From the NCBI GenBank assembly GCA_036725345.1, contig DAIMEJ010000015.1, positions 11,929 through 75,928 on the forward strand: DNA of 64,000 bases. The letters are read 5' to 3'. Source of the DNA: JAPLJU01 sp036725345. GTDB lineage: Bacteria > Desulfobacterota > Syntrophia > Syntrophales > UBA2192. Made by a program: the position numbers and the translations under genes. Numbering within the stretch: position 1 is the first letter of the stretch; each line of letters begins with the position of its first letter. The notes below the pieces were generated by a model that searched no databases, was not told where the DNA came from, and was given only the letters and a program-made list of their open reading frames with translations. Shown here piece after piece: positions 35,301-44,554 of the stretch.

Positions 35301-37037
35301 ATGGGTGCTGGCGGTAGTCGAAAAATACGGGCCTTTCTCTCACCATGGGTTATTGTAGGGACCGTGCTAATCCTCGCGGCCATTTTTGTATTCATGGCCC
35401 GCGAGAGTATACACAAACAGCGTGAACTCACGACGCGGCTGCTCGTTGAACAGGGTTCCGCCCTGATCCAGTCCTTTGAGGCCTCCGCCCGCACGGGTGC
35501 CTGGATGAAATGGGGGCCCTTCCAGCTGCAGAAGCTTCTCATCGAGATGGCCAGGCAGCCCGGGATTGATTATCTGACCGTGACGGACACGAGGGGCGTC
35601 ATTCTTGCCGACAGTGATCCGGCCATGGTCGGCGAATTTTATGACACAGGACTCGACCTCGAGAATGCTTCACGTCTGACGCAGGTGCAGTGGCGTCAGG
35701 TGTCAAACCGGGAGGGCACCGATACCTTCGAGGTCTACCGGAGATTTGCCCCGACGGAGATACCTTTCGGGGATTCCCGGGACGGCGCGGCGGCGGGGAC
35801 GGACTCACCCGACCTCGTGATCTTTGTGGGGCTGGACATGGGACCCGTGCTGGCGGCGCGGGATGCGGACTTACGGTCCACCGTCACCATGGCCGTCGTC
35901 CTTGTCCTGGCCGGCTTTGCGGGCATCCTTGCCCTTCTTCTTGCGCAGGGCTATCTCTCGACGCGATCGTCTTACTCGCGCGTGAAGGCCTTTTCGGACA
36001 GCCTCGTGGAAAATATGCCCATCGGGCTTGTGGCTCTCGACGGAGGCGAAAGAGTAATGGCCTTCAATGTCTGGGCGGAGTCTATTCTCGGGAGGGCCGC
36101 GGGAGAGGTGATAGGCCGATCGGCGGCAGAAGTCCTGCCGGACACCTGCCATGAAATTCTCGGGGAACTCCAAAGGGGTGAAGGGGTCATCGAGAGGGAA
36201 ACGGAATGCCGCGTGAGCGTGACGAAGACGGTTCCCCTCGAGGTGATCGCCACGACGCTCAAGGAAGAGGGCGGGCGTCCCCAGGGTTCCGTGATTCTCT
36301 TTCGGGATCTCACCGAGATCCGCCAGCTGAAGGCCGAGATCGCCCGCAGCCAGAGGCTTGCCTCCATCGGAAGTCTCGCAGCCGGCGTGGCTCACGAGAT
36401 CCGGAACCCGCTGAGTTCCATCAAGGGCTTCGCGACCTACTTCAAGGCGAAGTTGCGCGGCGACCCCGAAGACAGCAGGACTGCCGACATCATGATCCAG
36501 GAAGTCGAGCGCCTCAACCGGGTCATCCGGCAGCTCCTCGACCTGTCCCGACCGATGGAAATAGAGAAAAAGCCGACACGGCTCGAGCCCCTGATCGAGC
36601 ACACGGTCCGGCTGGCCGACGTCCACGCCCGTAAAAAGGGGATCATCGTCAGAACCGAGTTTTCGCCTGAGGCACCGGCCGTGTTCGCCGATCCCGACCG
36701 GATCAAACAGGTGCTCCTCAACCTGTGCCTCAACGCCATCGAGGCGATGCAGGCGGGGGGGAACCTCACACTCACCCTCGGACGTTACAACGAGAAAATG
36801 GCAAGGCTGGATGTCTCCGACACGGGCGCCGGTGTCCCGCGGGGTGACCTAGAGAACATTTTTGATCCCTATTATACGACCAAGAGTTCCGGGACGGGAC
36901 TCGGCCTTGCCATCGTCCACCGCATCGTCGAGGCTCACGGCGGCGAGATCCGTGTGAGGAGCGAGTCGGGCCGGGGCACTACCTTTACCATGCTCCTTCC
37001 CGTCTCCGACGAGGCCCCCGCAGGAGGCACATCATGA
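35301..37037 (+). CDS. zraS: ZraS-like membrane sensor histidine kinase
   Basis: A 578-aa kinase with membrane helices at about 12-33 and 193-215 flanking a ~160-residue periplasmic sensor, then PAS (about 230-335), HisKA with His 365 in GVAHEIRNPLSSIKG, and HATPase with GTGLGLAIV. The topology matches ZraS/HydH, which senses zinc or envelope stress. It overlaps zraR by 4 nt and is divergent from zraP. Confidence 0.88.
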   Translation: MGAGGSRKIRAFLSPWVIVGTVLILAAIFVFMARESIHKQRELTTRLLVEQGSALIQSFEASARTGAWMKWGPFQLQKLLIEMARQPGIDYLTVTDTRGVILADSDPAMVGEFYDTGLDLENASRLTQVQWRQVSNREGTDTFEVYRRFAPTEIPFGDSRDGAAAGTDSPDLVIFVGLDMGPVLAARDADLRSTVTMAVVLVLAGFAGILALLLAQGYLSTRSSYSRVKAFSDSLVENMPIGLVALDGGERVMAFNVWAESILGRAAGEVIGRSAAEVLPDTCHEILGELQRGEGVIERETECRVSVTKTVPLEVIATTLKEEGGRPQGSVILFRDLTEIRQLKAEIARSQRLASIGSLAAGVAHEIRNPLSSIKGFATYFKAKLRGDPEDSRTADIMIQEVERLNRVIRQLLDLSRPMEIEKKPTRLEPLIEHTVRLADVHARKKGIIVRTEFSPEAPAVFADPDRIKQVLLNLCLNAIEAMQAGGNLTLTLGRYNEKMARLDVSDTGAGVPRGDLENIFDPYYTTKSSGTGLGLAIVHRIVEAHGGEIRVRSESGRGTTFTMLLPVSDEAPAGGTS

Positions 37038-38392
37038 CGCGAAAAAATTCCATCCTCGTTGTCGATGACGACCTCGCCCACCGCACCATGTTGCGCACGC
37101 TCCTCGCGAGCTGGGGATACGAGGTATCGGAGGTCGACGACGGCAGCGCCGCCGTCGAAGCCGTCCACAGGCAGCCCTTCGACCTCGTCCTCATGGACAT
37201 CCGCATGATCCGCCTTTCGGGCATCGAGGCCCTCGGGGAGATCAAGGACTTCAACCCGGCTATCCCGGTCATCCTCATGACGGCCTATGCGTCCGTGGAA
37301 ACGGCGGTGGAAGCCCTGAAAAAAGGGGCCTACGACTACCTGACAAAACCTCTCGATTTCGACGAACTGAAGCTCGCCATCGAGCGCGCCATGGAGCACA
37401 GCCGCCTGAGGGAGGAAAACCGGCTCCTCAGGGAAAGCCTGGGGCTCCAATTCGACCGCAGAAACCTGATAGGCCGGAGCGCCGTCATGACGAGGCTACT
37501 CGAGACAGTGGCCCAGGTAGCCCCTTCGGAGGCCACGGTTCTCATCACGGGCGAATCCGGCACCGGCAAGGAGGTGATCGCCGGGGCCATCCACTACAAC
37601 AGTCCCCGGCGGGAGGAGCCCTTCATCAAGATCAACTGCGCCGCCATCCCTGAGACGCTCCTGGAGTCGGAGCTTTTCGGTCACGAGAAAGGGGCCTTCA
37701 CGGGGGCCGGCCGCCGCAGGGAAGGGAAGTTCCGCCAGGCCGACGGCGGGAGCATCTTTCTGGATGAGGTGAGCGAGATGTCGCTCGCCATGCAGGTCCG
37801 GCTCCTCAGGGTTCTCCAGGAAAGGGAGATCACCCGCGTGGGGGGCGAGGAGGTGATCCGGGTCAACGTCCGAGTCATCACCGCCACGAACCGCGATCTC
37901 GCCGCCGCCATCGAGGCGGGCCGGTTCCGAAAGGATCTCTTCTACCGGTTGAACGTGGTGACCCTCCATGTGCCGCCGCTCCGGGAGCGAAAGGACGACA
38001 TCCCGCCCCTGGCGGAACACTTTCTGAAGATGTTTGCCGAGAAGAACCGGAAGCGCGTCCGGGGGTTCACACCACAGGCCATGGACCGCCTGCTCCGATA
38101 TGACTGGCCGGGGAACGTCCGGGAGCTCATGAACACCGTGGAGCGGGGGGTCGTTCTGACGCGGTCGGAGTACATCGATGAAGGGGAGTTGACGCCGGTC
38201 CTGCTGAAAGAGCCCGGTGAGAAAACATTGCCGCCGGGAGAGGCCGGCGCGGTGTCCCTGGAAGCCCTCGAGAAGGCGACGATCCTCAAGACCCTGGATC
38301 AGACGGGCGGGAACAAGAGCGAAGCGGCCCGGAGGCTCGGCATCACCCGCCGCACGCTCCACCAGAAGCTGAAAAAGTACGGCATGATGTGA
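37034..38392 (+). CDS. zraR: ZraR-like sigma-54-dependent response regulator
   Basis: A 452-aa NtrC-family activator: receiver with acceptor Asp 55 (LVLMDIRM), AAA+ domain with GESGTGKE (173-180) and the sigma-54 contact loop GAFTGA (220-225), and a Fis-type helix-turn-helix at the end (NKSEAARRLGITRRTLHQKLKKY). It is expected to act on the sigma-54 promoter of zraP. Confidence 0.92.
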   Translation: MTRKNSILVVDDDLAHRTMLRTLLASWGYEVSEVDDGSAAVEAVHRQPFDLVLMDIRMIRLSGIEALGEIKDFNPAIPVILMTAYASVETAVEALKKGAYDYLTKPLDFDELKLAIERAMEHSRLREENRLLRESLGLQFDRRNLIGRSAVMTRLLETVAQVAPSEATVLITGESGTGKEVIAGAIHYNSPRREEPFIKINCAAIPETLLESELFGHEKGAFTGAGRRREGKFRQADGGSIFLDEVSEMSLAMQVRLLRVLQEREITRVGGEEVIRVNVRVITATNRDLAAAIEAGRFRKDLFYRLNVVTLHVPPLRERKDDIPPLAEHFLKMFAEKNRKRVRGFTPQAMDRLLRYDWPGNVRELMNTVERGVVLTRSEYIDEGELTPVLLKEPGEKTLPPGEAGAVSLEALEKATILKTLDQTGGNKSEAARRLGITRRTLHQKLKKYGMM

Positions 38393-38664
38393 GACGACGG
38401 CATGACTTGGGAGTAGGTGTCAGCTGGAGTTATTTGCCATTCTCCCCAAATGAGCCTTTCAGATCGTATGAATTTCAGAAAGTCTATGACGACTATCATG
38501 GAAAGCGGCTCTTGCAGTTATATGAAAGCCAGGAATCTTCCTGTTGCCGGATGTGCAACCTTTGCAGAGAGAATAACGACTGCTTTTTGAAAGCGATTTT
38601 TTAATTGCTACATCCAGTGGATGCCCCTGTTCCTCAATACGATGAAAATATGAGAAGGATTTAA

Positions 38665-38958
38665 ATGCAAAACAGGAAATATATCCCTGCTGTCTGTCTC
38701 GTGAGTGTCATCTTTCTTATCATTGGCTCACGGCCTGTGTTTGCCGCTGATAAAATAGTCAAAAGGGTAATTGCGATGGAATGCGAATGCGTGGCAACGG
38801 TAACCCGTGCAGGTATCGCGATACAGAATATCCCAGGTGTTCTGAATGATGATGTGAACAGGTTTACTCGGGAAGCCACGGTAAAATTCGACGATATAAA
38901 AACGAACGTTGAAAAAATCACGGAGGGGTTAACCGAGCAGAACTTTCCGGTCTTTTAG
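38665..38958 (+). CDS. Exported HMA-like protein without a CxxC site
   Basis: A 97-aa protein with a clear signal peptide (to about residue 27, VFAAD) and a body of HMA (MerP) size. The usual GMxCxxC metal loop appears as AMECECVA, with CxC spacing. Secondary-structure pattern and NIPGVLNDDVNRF / TVKFDD match the fold. GAGAAGGATT precedes the ATG. The gene follows the zra genes and converges on the arsR operon. It may bind another metal or none; the assignment of fold is by pattern only. Confidence 0.6.
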   Translation: MQNRKYIPAVCLVSVIFLIIGSRPVFAADKIVKRVIAMECECVATVTRAGIAIQNIPGVLNDDVNRFTREATVKFDDIKTNVEKITEGLTEQNFPVF

Positions 38959-39037
38959 GAAAGCCTGAGATCATTCGATAGTGTTGAAACGTGTTGGAGC
39001 GGCTGTAAACTGCGGAGGTTCAGCAACAACCGAAAAG

Positions 39038-39634
39038 TTACAGTTTACAGCACAAATTTCTGCCCAGTTTCTTGTTATCAAAATATTTTTTTAGATTCTC
39101 AGGCAATTCTTGGAGGGGAATAGTCGGTACAGGCGGCTCTTTATCAATATTCAGCATGGCGTGCATGATAGCTTCCAGGAGCAAGGGTAGCGGTGCAGAT
39201 GAATATACCTTTCCTGCGTAATGCCACTCACGGCAGTCAACAAGGGTTTTATTCTCGGTGAGGTCTCCACAAGATTCGCATACCGACTCTCGAATATCTT
39301 GAGCGATGTCCCGCCCGTTAATCCGTATAGTAGGTGAGCTTAGAAGTGCATGCTGCTTCGCCTCAGCTTCGGATTGAACAACGATTGCCCGGTATTTCAG
39401 TTCTACCCCCAGTGCCTCGGCTACAGGGGCGAGAAGTTGCACGGCCTTCTGCAATTGATCTCCAGTCGGAACACATCGCGCACAGACCGAAAGATCAATA
39501 ACCACCAATTCGATATTCAAAACCTTGATTTCTGCACGCTCCGCTTCTCCTTCGGCTAAATCTCCGCAGCAGACACCGGGCTGAAAGATGGGTAAAAACG
39601 TCTTTCTATCCTTTATGTTCTCACTCTCATCCAT
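39038..39634 (-). CDS. DUF2703 protein, thioredoxin-like
   Basis: A 198-aa protein with a CARC pair after strand LVVIDLSV, a middle INGRDI, and CESCGD near 137, the DUF2703 pattern. The N-terminus has a further CC pair and the protein ends CCKL. DUF2703 genes cluster with arsenic and metal resistance genes in anaerobes, but no activity is proven. Last gene of the ArsR-controlled set, 207 nt after the DGC gene. Confidence 0.8.
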   Translation of the reverse strand: MDESENIKDRKTFLPIFQPGVCCGDLAEGEAERAEIKVLNIELVVIDLSVCARCVPTGDQLQKAVQLLAPVAEALGVELKYRAIVVQSEAEAKQHALLSSPTIRINGRDIAQDIRESVCESCGDLTENKTLVDCREWHYAGKVYSSAPLPLLLEAIMHAMLNIDKEPPVPTIPLQELPENLKKYFDNKKLGRNLCCKL

Positions 39635-39841
39635 GTTTAGTTAACCACCAATTCACGCAAGCTTTACCACGCCTCTCCTTACCTGATCAATGTGTATATT
39701 CTATATATTGTCATCACGACAATCAGAATGCGCCGAGGAAAGACCGTCCTATTCGCATTTCGTTTCCTCACTTTAAGGACGACCGGCAGGCAATCTGACT
39801 TATTTCTTGTCTTTACCGGTCAAGCCGGTCCGTTATCCTTC

Positions 39842-40264
39842 TCAGGATCCGCAGCAGTCGCCGTCTGAAGGGTTCAGCGTTGTGAACGCAGGGGCGTATG
39901 TCATGCCTTTGCGCACAACCTGCTTCACTTTTTCGATATCGCCGCTTTCCAGGTTTGAATTCATGTTTTTTTCGAAGCCGAGTTCGGTCAGGACGATATA
40001 GTCTCCTATCGGCACCCCGGCATGCTCCAGGATAGCCCCGATACATCCGACGAAACAACCGTCTATGGCCACCATGGAGGGTACTTTCTTCGCATGGTTG
40101 ACAAATTTCGGCAGGTGGCCACCGATGGCCGCCAGGCAGAACATCTGGCCGAAGCCCTCTCGAGTCAGCTCCACCGCCGCTTGGTTGGAAAGCTGTCCCA
40201 CGTTGGATGCCCCCGAACAGGCCAGGATCATCCGTTTCGGTTTTTGTTCCGGCTTATCGGACAT
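39842..40264 (-). CDS. DGC-domain protein, putative zinc-binding
   Basis: A 140-aa protein with the family's Cys motifs CSGASNVGQLSNQAA and IDGCFVGC (the DGC triad), and a CC near the C-terminus. Family members are predicted to bind metal and to occur beside thioredoxin-like and permease genes. Sits 25 nt after the thioredoxin-like gene. Confidence 0.83.
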   Translation of the reverse strand: MSDKPEQKPKRMILACSGASNVGQLSNQAAVELTREGFGQMFCLAAIGGHLPKFVNHAKKVPSMVAIDGCFVGCIGAILEHAGVPIGDYIVLTELGFEKNMNSNLESGDIEKVKQVVRKGMTYAPAFTTLNPSDGDCCGS

Positions 40265-40289
40265 GTCATCCCCTCTTTATGGCATGGAT

Positions 40290-40529
40290 TTATTCAATAC
40301 CGGCAAGTATCTTTTTCATTTCCTCCACTGTCGGAAGCCGTCCCGAAAAGACGACCTTCCCGTTTACGAGGACGGATGGCGTGACCCTCACGCCGAGCTT
40401 CGGGTATTCCTTGATGTCGAAGACGTGCGTTACCTCCGCCGGGAGATTCAGCTGGGCGCACGCCTCGATCACATTTTTTTCAGTGGCCTGACATCTCGCA
40501 CATCCGGGTCCGGCAACGATGATTTTCAT
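40290..40529 (-). CDS. Small thioredoxin-like protein (TM0996/MTH895 type)
   Basis: A 79-aa protein with active-site CARC (Cys 10 and 13) and cis-proline TPSVLVNG. This short family is a redox-active disulfide carrier that often accompanies permeases of the DUF318/ArsP kind. It is 16 nt after the permease gene. Confidence 0.88.
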   Translation of the reverse strand: MKIIVAGPGCARCQATEKNVIEACAQLNLPAEVTHVFDIKEYPKLGVRVTPSVLVNGKVVFSGRLPTVEEMKKILAGIE

Positions 40530-40545
40530 AGGTCAACTCCTTTCC

Positions 40546-41592
40546 TCAAAGAATAAAGTTTCCGAAGAACCAGCCCACGAAAGTCCCCAGAATCACAATG
40601 GTGATCACGTACACGACGGATTTCTTGATCCCGAATACTCTTGCGATGGCGATCCAGTTGGGCAGACTCAACCCCGGGCCGGTCAGAAGAAGGGCCAGGG
40701 CCGGCCCCTTGCCCATGCCGAGCTTCATCAAGGTGTCCACGAAAGGGGCCTCCGTCATCGTGGCGAAGTAGCTCACGGCCCCGATGAAGGTCGCGATAAA
40801 GGATGCTGTGAGACCATTCCCCCCCAACCATTTTTGTATCCAATCGGGTGGCAGGAGTTTCCCCAGGATGCCGACGAGAAAAACACCCGCGATGAGAAGA
40901 GGGAAGATCAACTTCATGAACCACCACGTCTCCCGCAGCCAGCTTTTGATTTCTTCTTTCGGAAGCATCTTCAGGCCGTAAGCCAGCAGAATCACAGTCG
41001 CGATACCCCAGATGATGACTTTTTGAACGTATGGCCCTGTCTGTCCAACGTAGTTTGGAAGCAGCAGGGATAATGTAATGAGAAGAAGAAAAATAAGATG
41101 TTTTCTTGAGATGATGCTGTGTTGTGCACTGATGTCTGCAGGCGCGGCAATCTCCCGGGGCTCATTCCGAAAAGCCAGGGTCATCACCCAGCCGACGACA
41201 AAGGCCATCAAAAGAGAGGCGACAATGCGGGCGATTACGATCTCACCGCCGAGGATATTTCCCGTGTAGATGAGGGACAGGATGTTGGCGGAGGGCGACA
41301 CCCAGAGAATGATGAAGGCCACGCCGATGGCCGCCCCGCTGAAATAAAGGCCCGCTGATACGGGAATGACGGTGCAGGAACAGGCAGCTACGAAGAAACT
41401 GGCCAGGCTTGCCATTGAAAATGACTTTGTTTTGCTCGCCTTTTCACCCAGGTGGTTCAGGATCGCCTCCTGGTTGATGAAGGCGACCATGCCGCCGGCA
41501 AGCATGAAGGCCGGGATCAGGCACGTCAGCACGTGGGTGGCCACGTAATCCTGAATCGCCAGCAGTCCGGCGACGATCAAATCTATCAGCAT
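40546..41592 (-). CDS. arsP: DUF318/ArsP-type permease
   Basis: A 348-aa membrane protein with about eight or nine helices and the conserved CSCTVIPV motif in the first half, plus SYFATMTEAPFVDTLMKLGMGKGPALALLLTGPG near the C-terminus. Known members (ArsP) export organoarsenicals; others move unknown substrates. The neighbouring ArsR repressor supports a metalloid or organometal substrate. The symbol is tentative. Confidence 0.8.
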   Translation of the reverse strand: MLIDLIVAGLLAIQDYVATHVLTCLIPAFMLAGGMVAFINQEAILNHLGEKASKTKSFSMASLASFFVAACSCTVIPVSAGLYFSGAAIGVAFIILWVSPSANILSLIYTGNILGGEIVIARIVASLLMAFVVGWVMTLAFRNEPREIAAPADISAQHSIISRKHLIFLLLITLSLLLPNYVGQTGPYVQKVIIWGIATVILLAYGLKMLPKEEIKSWLRETWWFMKLIFPLLIAGVFLVGILGKLLPPDWIQKWLGGNGLTASFIATFIGAVSYFATMTEAPFVDTLMKLGMGKGPALALLLTGPGLSLPNWIAIARVFGIKKSVVYVITIVILGTFVGWFFGNFIL

Positions 41593-41680
41593 AACTTATA
41601 TCCTTCAATGTGCATGATTAAAAAATGCGCAAAAAACGTAAAGACCAGATTGTCATAAAGCCATTTAGCAATATGGATTT

Positions 41681-42025
41681 TCACTTCTTCCGTAGATTTT
41701 CTCTCCTGATTTCTTTTGTCTTCTCAATAAGTCCGGCAATTTCCGGCTCCTGATCCAGCCAGTGCCTCAGGTTCCCGAGCAGGCTCGCCACATAGGGGCT
41801 CGATGCTCCGCTGGACAGGTGGTAATTGACCCAGAGGCCGTCTTTCTCGCATTCAACAAGTCCGGCTACCTCAAGGCCCTTCAGATGCTTGGAGACCGTG
41901 GGCTGTGCGATCCCCAGGGCAGCCTGAATCTCACAGACGCACATGGGCCTGTGCTGAAGCATCTTGAGCATCTTGACCCGGTTGGTGTCCGACAAGGCCT
42001 TCATGACTTTGACAAAATCTTTCAT
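41681..42025 (-). CDS. arsR: ArsR-family metalloregulator
   Basis: A 114-aa winged-helix repressor. The helix-turn-helix (IAQPTVSKHLKGLEVAGLV) is preceded by MCVCEI, matching the CVC arsenic(III)-binding site of ArsR. The ATG at 42025 follows GGAGG; an upstream ATG at 42079 lies in the promoter. Operator and -10 box overlap (next entries), so the gene is likely autoregulated and derepressed by metalloid. Confidence 0.92.
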   Translation of the reverse strand: MKDFVKVMKALSDTNRVKMLKMLQHRPMCVCEIQAALGIAQPTVSKHLKGLEVAGLVECEKDGLWVNYHLSSGASSPYVASLLGNLRHWLDQEPEIAGLIEKTKEIRRENLRKK

Positions 42026-42035
42026 CGGGACCTCC

Positions 42036-42055
42036 ATATTACTACTTGGTAATAT
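42036..42055 (-). promoter_or_regulatory. ArsR operator
   Basis: Perfect inverted repeat ATATTAC-N6-GTAATAT directly upstream of the ribosome-binding site. Confidence 0.8.
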
Positions 42056-42079
42056 ATATACCCGTCCCCTGGCTGTCAA
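42051..42079 (-). promoter_or_regulatory. arsR operon promoter
   Basis: TTGACA, 17-nt spacer, TATATT on the minus strand. The -10 overlaps the operator, so repression by occlusion is expected. Confidence 0.8.
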
Positions 42080-42155
42080 GGCTCATTTTGGGGATTGCGG
42101 GAAATCCTTTTTGGGGATATAGACCGCTGGAAATGACGGGAGGTTTGTACAATAC

Positions 42156-43112
42156 ATGCACGATTCAGGGGCAAAAGACCGATTTGAGAGGCTCGCCGAG
42201 CGGTACATGAAAGAGGGGCGTCACGCGGAGGCTATCGACCTCTACAAGAAGCTTGTGGATCAGCACCCGGGCGAGGATTCCTATGTTTTCCAGCTGGCAC
42301 TGGCATTCAAGGACGCCGGGAAGCTAGACGATGCCGTTGAGTGCCTGGAAGGGCTCCTGGAAAAAGAACTGAAGAGAAAGGTTTTCACGGGTTTTGCCTA
42401 CGACGAGCTCGTCCGGATCTTCAGGCAGGAGGGACAGCACGAGCGGCTCGTCGGTGTCTGTGAAAGCGCGGTGGAAGCGCAGCCCGAAGACCCGGCTCTT
42501 CTTTTTACTCTGGGGGATGCCTACATCCGGGCCGGCCGACCCGGGGATGCCGTTGAAATCTTCCTGAAACTCACGGCTATGGATCCCGAGTCTTCACTTT
42601 ATTTTTCCCACCTGGGGCTCGCCTGCATATCCGCGGGGGATTTCGATCGCGCCCGGGCAGCTTATGAGAAAAGCATCGCCATCGAACCGGAATGCGCATC
42701 ACTCGTTCACCACAAAAGGGGGGTTGCCCTCAGCCATTACGGCCATCATGAAATGGCCGTGTCGGCCTTCAGGGATGCCATCCAGGAGAAGCCGGAGGAG
42801 GCCCTCTATTTCTGTGATCTCGGGGACGCCCTTGTCAGGCTGGGGCGGATCGAGGAGGCCGGTCACGCTTACGACGAAGCGGTGCGGAAGGGTCCTTCCT
42901 CGGCGGCGGCCTATCTGAATCGTTTCGGGAAGTCCCTTCTCAGGGAAAAGAAAACCGGTGAAGCCGTAGAGGCCTTTAAAAAAGCCGTGGAAAAGGAACC
43001 CGCAAACCCCTTTTACACCCTGCATCTGGCCGAGGCGTACGTGGAAGCGGGCCTCCCGGAGATGGCCGAAGACATTTTGAAAAAACTTACCACTCGGGGG
43101 GCGTGTACTTGA
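42156..43112 (+). CDS. TPR-repeat protein
   Basis: A 318-aa helical protein made of about seven to eight tetratricopeptide repeats (AIDLYKKLVDQHPGE, AVECLEGLL, AVEIFLKLTAMDPES, AVEAFKKAVEKEPANP). It has no signal peptide or enzyme domain and is probably a scaffold. Its 3' end overlaps the convergent pilT by 26 nt, so the partner may be the type IV pilus system, though this is only suggested by position. Confidence 0.88.
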   Translation: MHDSGAKDRFERLAERYMKEGRHAEAIDLYKKLVDQHPGEDSYVFQLALAFKDAGKLDDAVECLEGLLEKELKRKVFTGFAYDELVRIFRQEGQHERLVGVCESAVEAQPEDPALLFTLGDAYIRAGRPGDAVEIFLKLTAMDPESSLYFSHLGLACISAGDFDRARAAYEKSIAIEPECASLVHHKRGVALSHYGHHEMAVSAFRDAIQEKPEEALYFCDLGDALVRLGRIEEAGHAYDEAVRKGPSSAAAYLNRFGKSLLREKKTGEAVEAFKKAVEKEPANPFYTLHLAEAYVEAGLPEMAEDILKKLTTRGACT

Positions 43113-44160
43113 GGAGCTTGCAGAACCGGTCCTTGTCGACACACTTTTCGTAACCCTCCTCCACGCTGATCCACCTTCTCTGGAGGAGTTCCATGATGGA
43201 ATCGTCCAGGGACACCATGCCAAGCTTTCTTCCCGTCTGAATAACCGTCAGAAGCTGGTAGGTCTTCTCTTCCCTGATCAGGTTTGCCGCCGCGTGCGTG
43301 ACCAGGAGGATCTCCAGCCCGGCGACACGGCCCATCGTGTCAGTCCTTTTGAAGAGCGCCTGGGAGATGACGGCCTTGAGGGACTCCGAAAGCGACGTCC
43401 GGATTTGCGCCTGCTGGGCGGAGGGGAACATGTCCACGATTCGGTCGATCGTCCGTGTGGCCCCCATGGTGTGCACGGTGGAAAGGACGAGGTGCCCCGT
43501 GTTGGCCGCCTCGATGGCCAGCTCCGTCGTTTCAAGGTCACGCATCTCACCGACGAGGATGATGTCGGGATTTTCGCGAAGGGCCGCCCTCAGGGCCATG
43601 GCGAAGGATTGGGTATGGCTGCCCACCTCCCGGTGGTTGATGATGCACTGTTTTCCCTGGTGCACGAACTCGATGGGGTCTTCGATGGTGATCACGTGGC
43701 CTTTGCGGTTCTGGTTGGCGTGCTCGATCATCGCGGCCAGTGTCGTCGATTTACCGCTCCCCGTCGGTCCCGTGCAGAGGACAAGACCCCTCGGGAGCAT
43801 GACAAGCTGTTTCAGCACCTGCGGGAGGCCCAGTTGGTCGATGGAGAGGATGGTGCTGGGGATTTCCCTGAAGACCGCCCCGTGGCCGTTTTTCTGCATG
43901 AAGTAGTTGCAGCGGTAACGGGCAAGCCCATCCACCTCGTAACCGAAATCCAGGTCACCCGTCTGTTCGAAAAAGCGGATCTTGTCGGGTGTTAAAATTT
44001 CGTAGAGCATCTCGGACAATTTCTCGTTTGTCAGGACCTCGTTGGAGATCCGTATCATGTCCCCCCGGACTCTCAGTGCCGGCTCGTTGCCGGAAAAGAG
44101 ATGGAGGTCCGAAGCGTTTCGTTCGTGCATCAACCTGAAAAGATGGTCTAGTTTCGCCAT
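43087..44160 (-). CDS. pilT: PilT/PilU-type twitching motility ATPase
   Basis: A 357-aa retraction ATPase with Walker A GPTGSGKST (131-139), Asp box VITIEDPIEF, Walker B LVGEMRD, and His box THTMGA-like VHTMGATRTIDR. The C-terminus ends LKYTPPEW. It retracts type IV pili. Other pil genes are not in the window, and its ribosome-binding site (AGGAGAG) is good. Confidence 0.93.
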   Translation of the reverse strand: MAKLDHLFRLMHERNASDLHLFSGNEPALRVRGDMIRISNEVLTNEKLSEMLYEILTPDKIRFFEQTGDLDFGYEVDGLARYRCNYFMQKNGHGAVFREIPSTILSIDQLGLPQVLKQLVMLPRGLVLCTGPTGSGKSTTLAAMIEHANQNRKGHVITIEDPIEFVHQGKQCIINHREVGSHTQSFAMALRAALRENPDIILVGEMRDLETTELAIEAANTGHLVLSTVHTMGATRTIDRIVDMFPSAQQAQIRTSLSESLKAVISQALFKRTDTMGRVAGLEILLVTHAAANLIREEKTYQLLTVIQTGRKLGMVSLDDSIMELLQRRWISVEEGYEKCVDKDRFCKLLKYTPPEW

Positions 44161-44344
44161 GTTACGTCTCTCCTTATTCTTCTATTATGTAAAGACTATT
44201 TGTGCAAATTTTGTGCCCTTCGTGTCATTCAGGCTAGAACAGGGCCAAAAGCGGAGCTATTGACCGTCTATTGGCTAGCGCTCACAATATGATCCTATCG
44301 GTTGTGAGGGGATATTCTGAAGGGTGAGGAGGAAGAAACAGGCC

Positions 44345-44372
44345 TTGACAGATCAAGCCTGCGTGATATATT
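44345..44372 (+). promoter_or_regulatory. tRNA-Ala promoter
   Basis: TTGACA, 16-nt spacer, TATATT, with the tRNA starting 20 nt after the -10. Confidence 0.8.
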
Positions 44373-44391
44373 TCAAGGTCACGATCATTGT

Positions 44392-44467
<76 letters not shown>

Positions 44468-44554
44468 TACTATTGAATTCACTGATGATTTAACCATAGA
44501 AGCCGGATTTCAGCTCTAGGTAGGGCACACAGTAGGGCACTCGGAGCTGAAATC

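Noticed and set aside
38389..38604. Open frame of 71 codons after zraR with a Cys-rich end
   Set aside because: It overlaps the zraR stop, has no ribosome-binding site and matches no family; kept out of the gene list.
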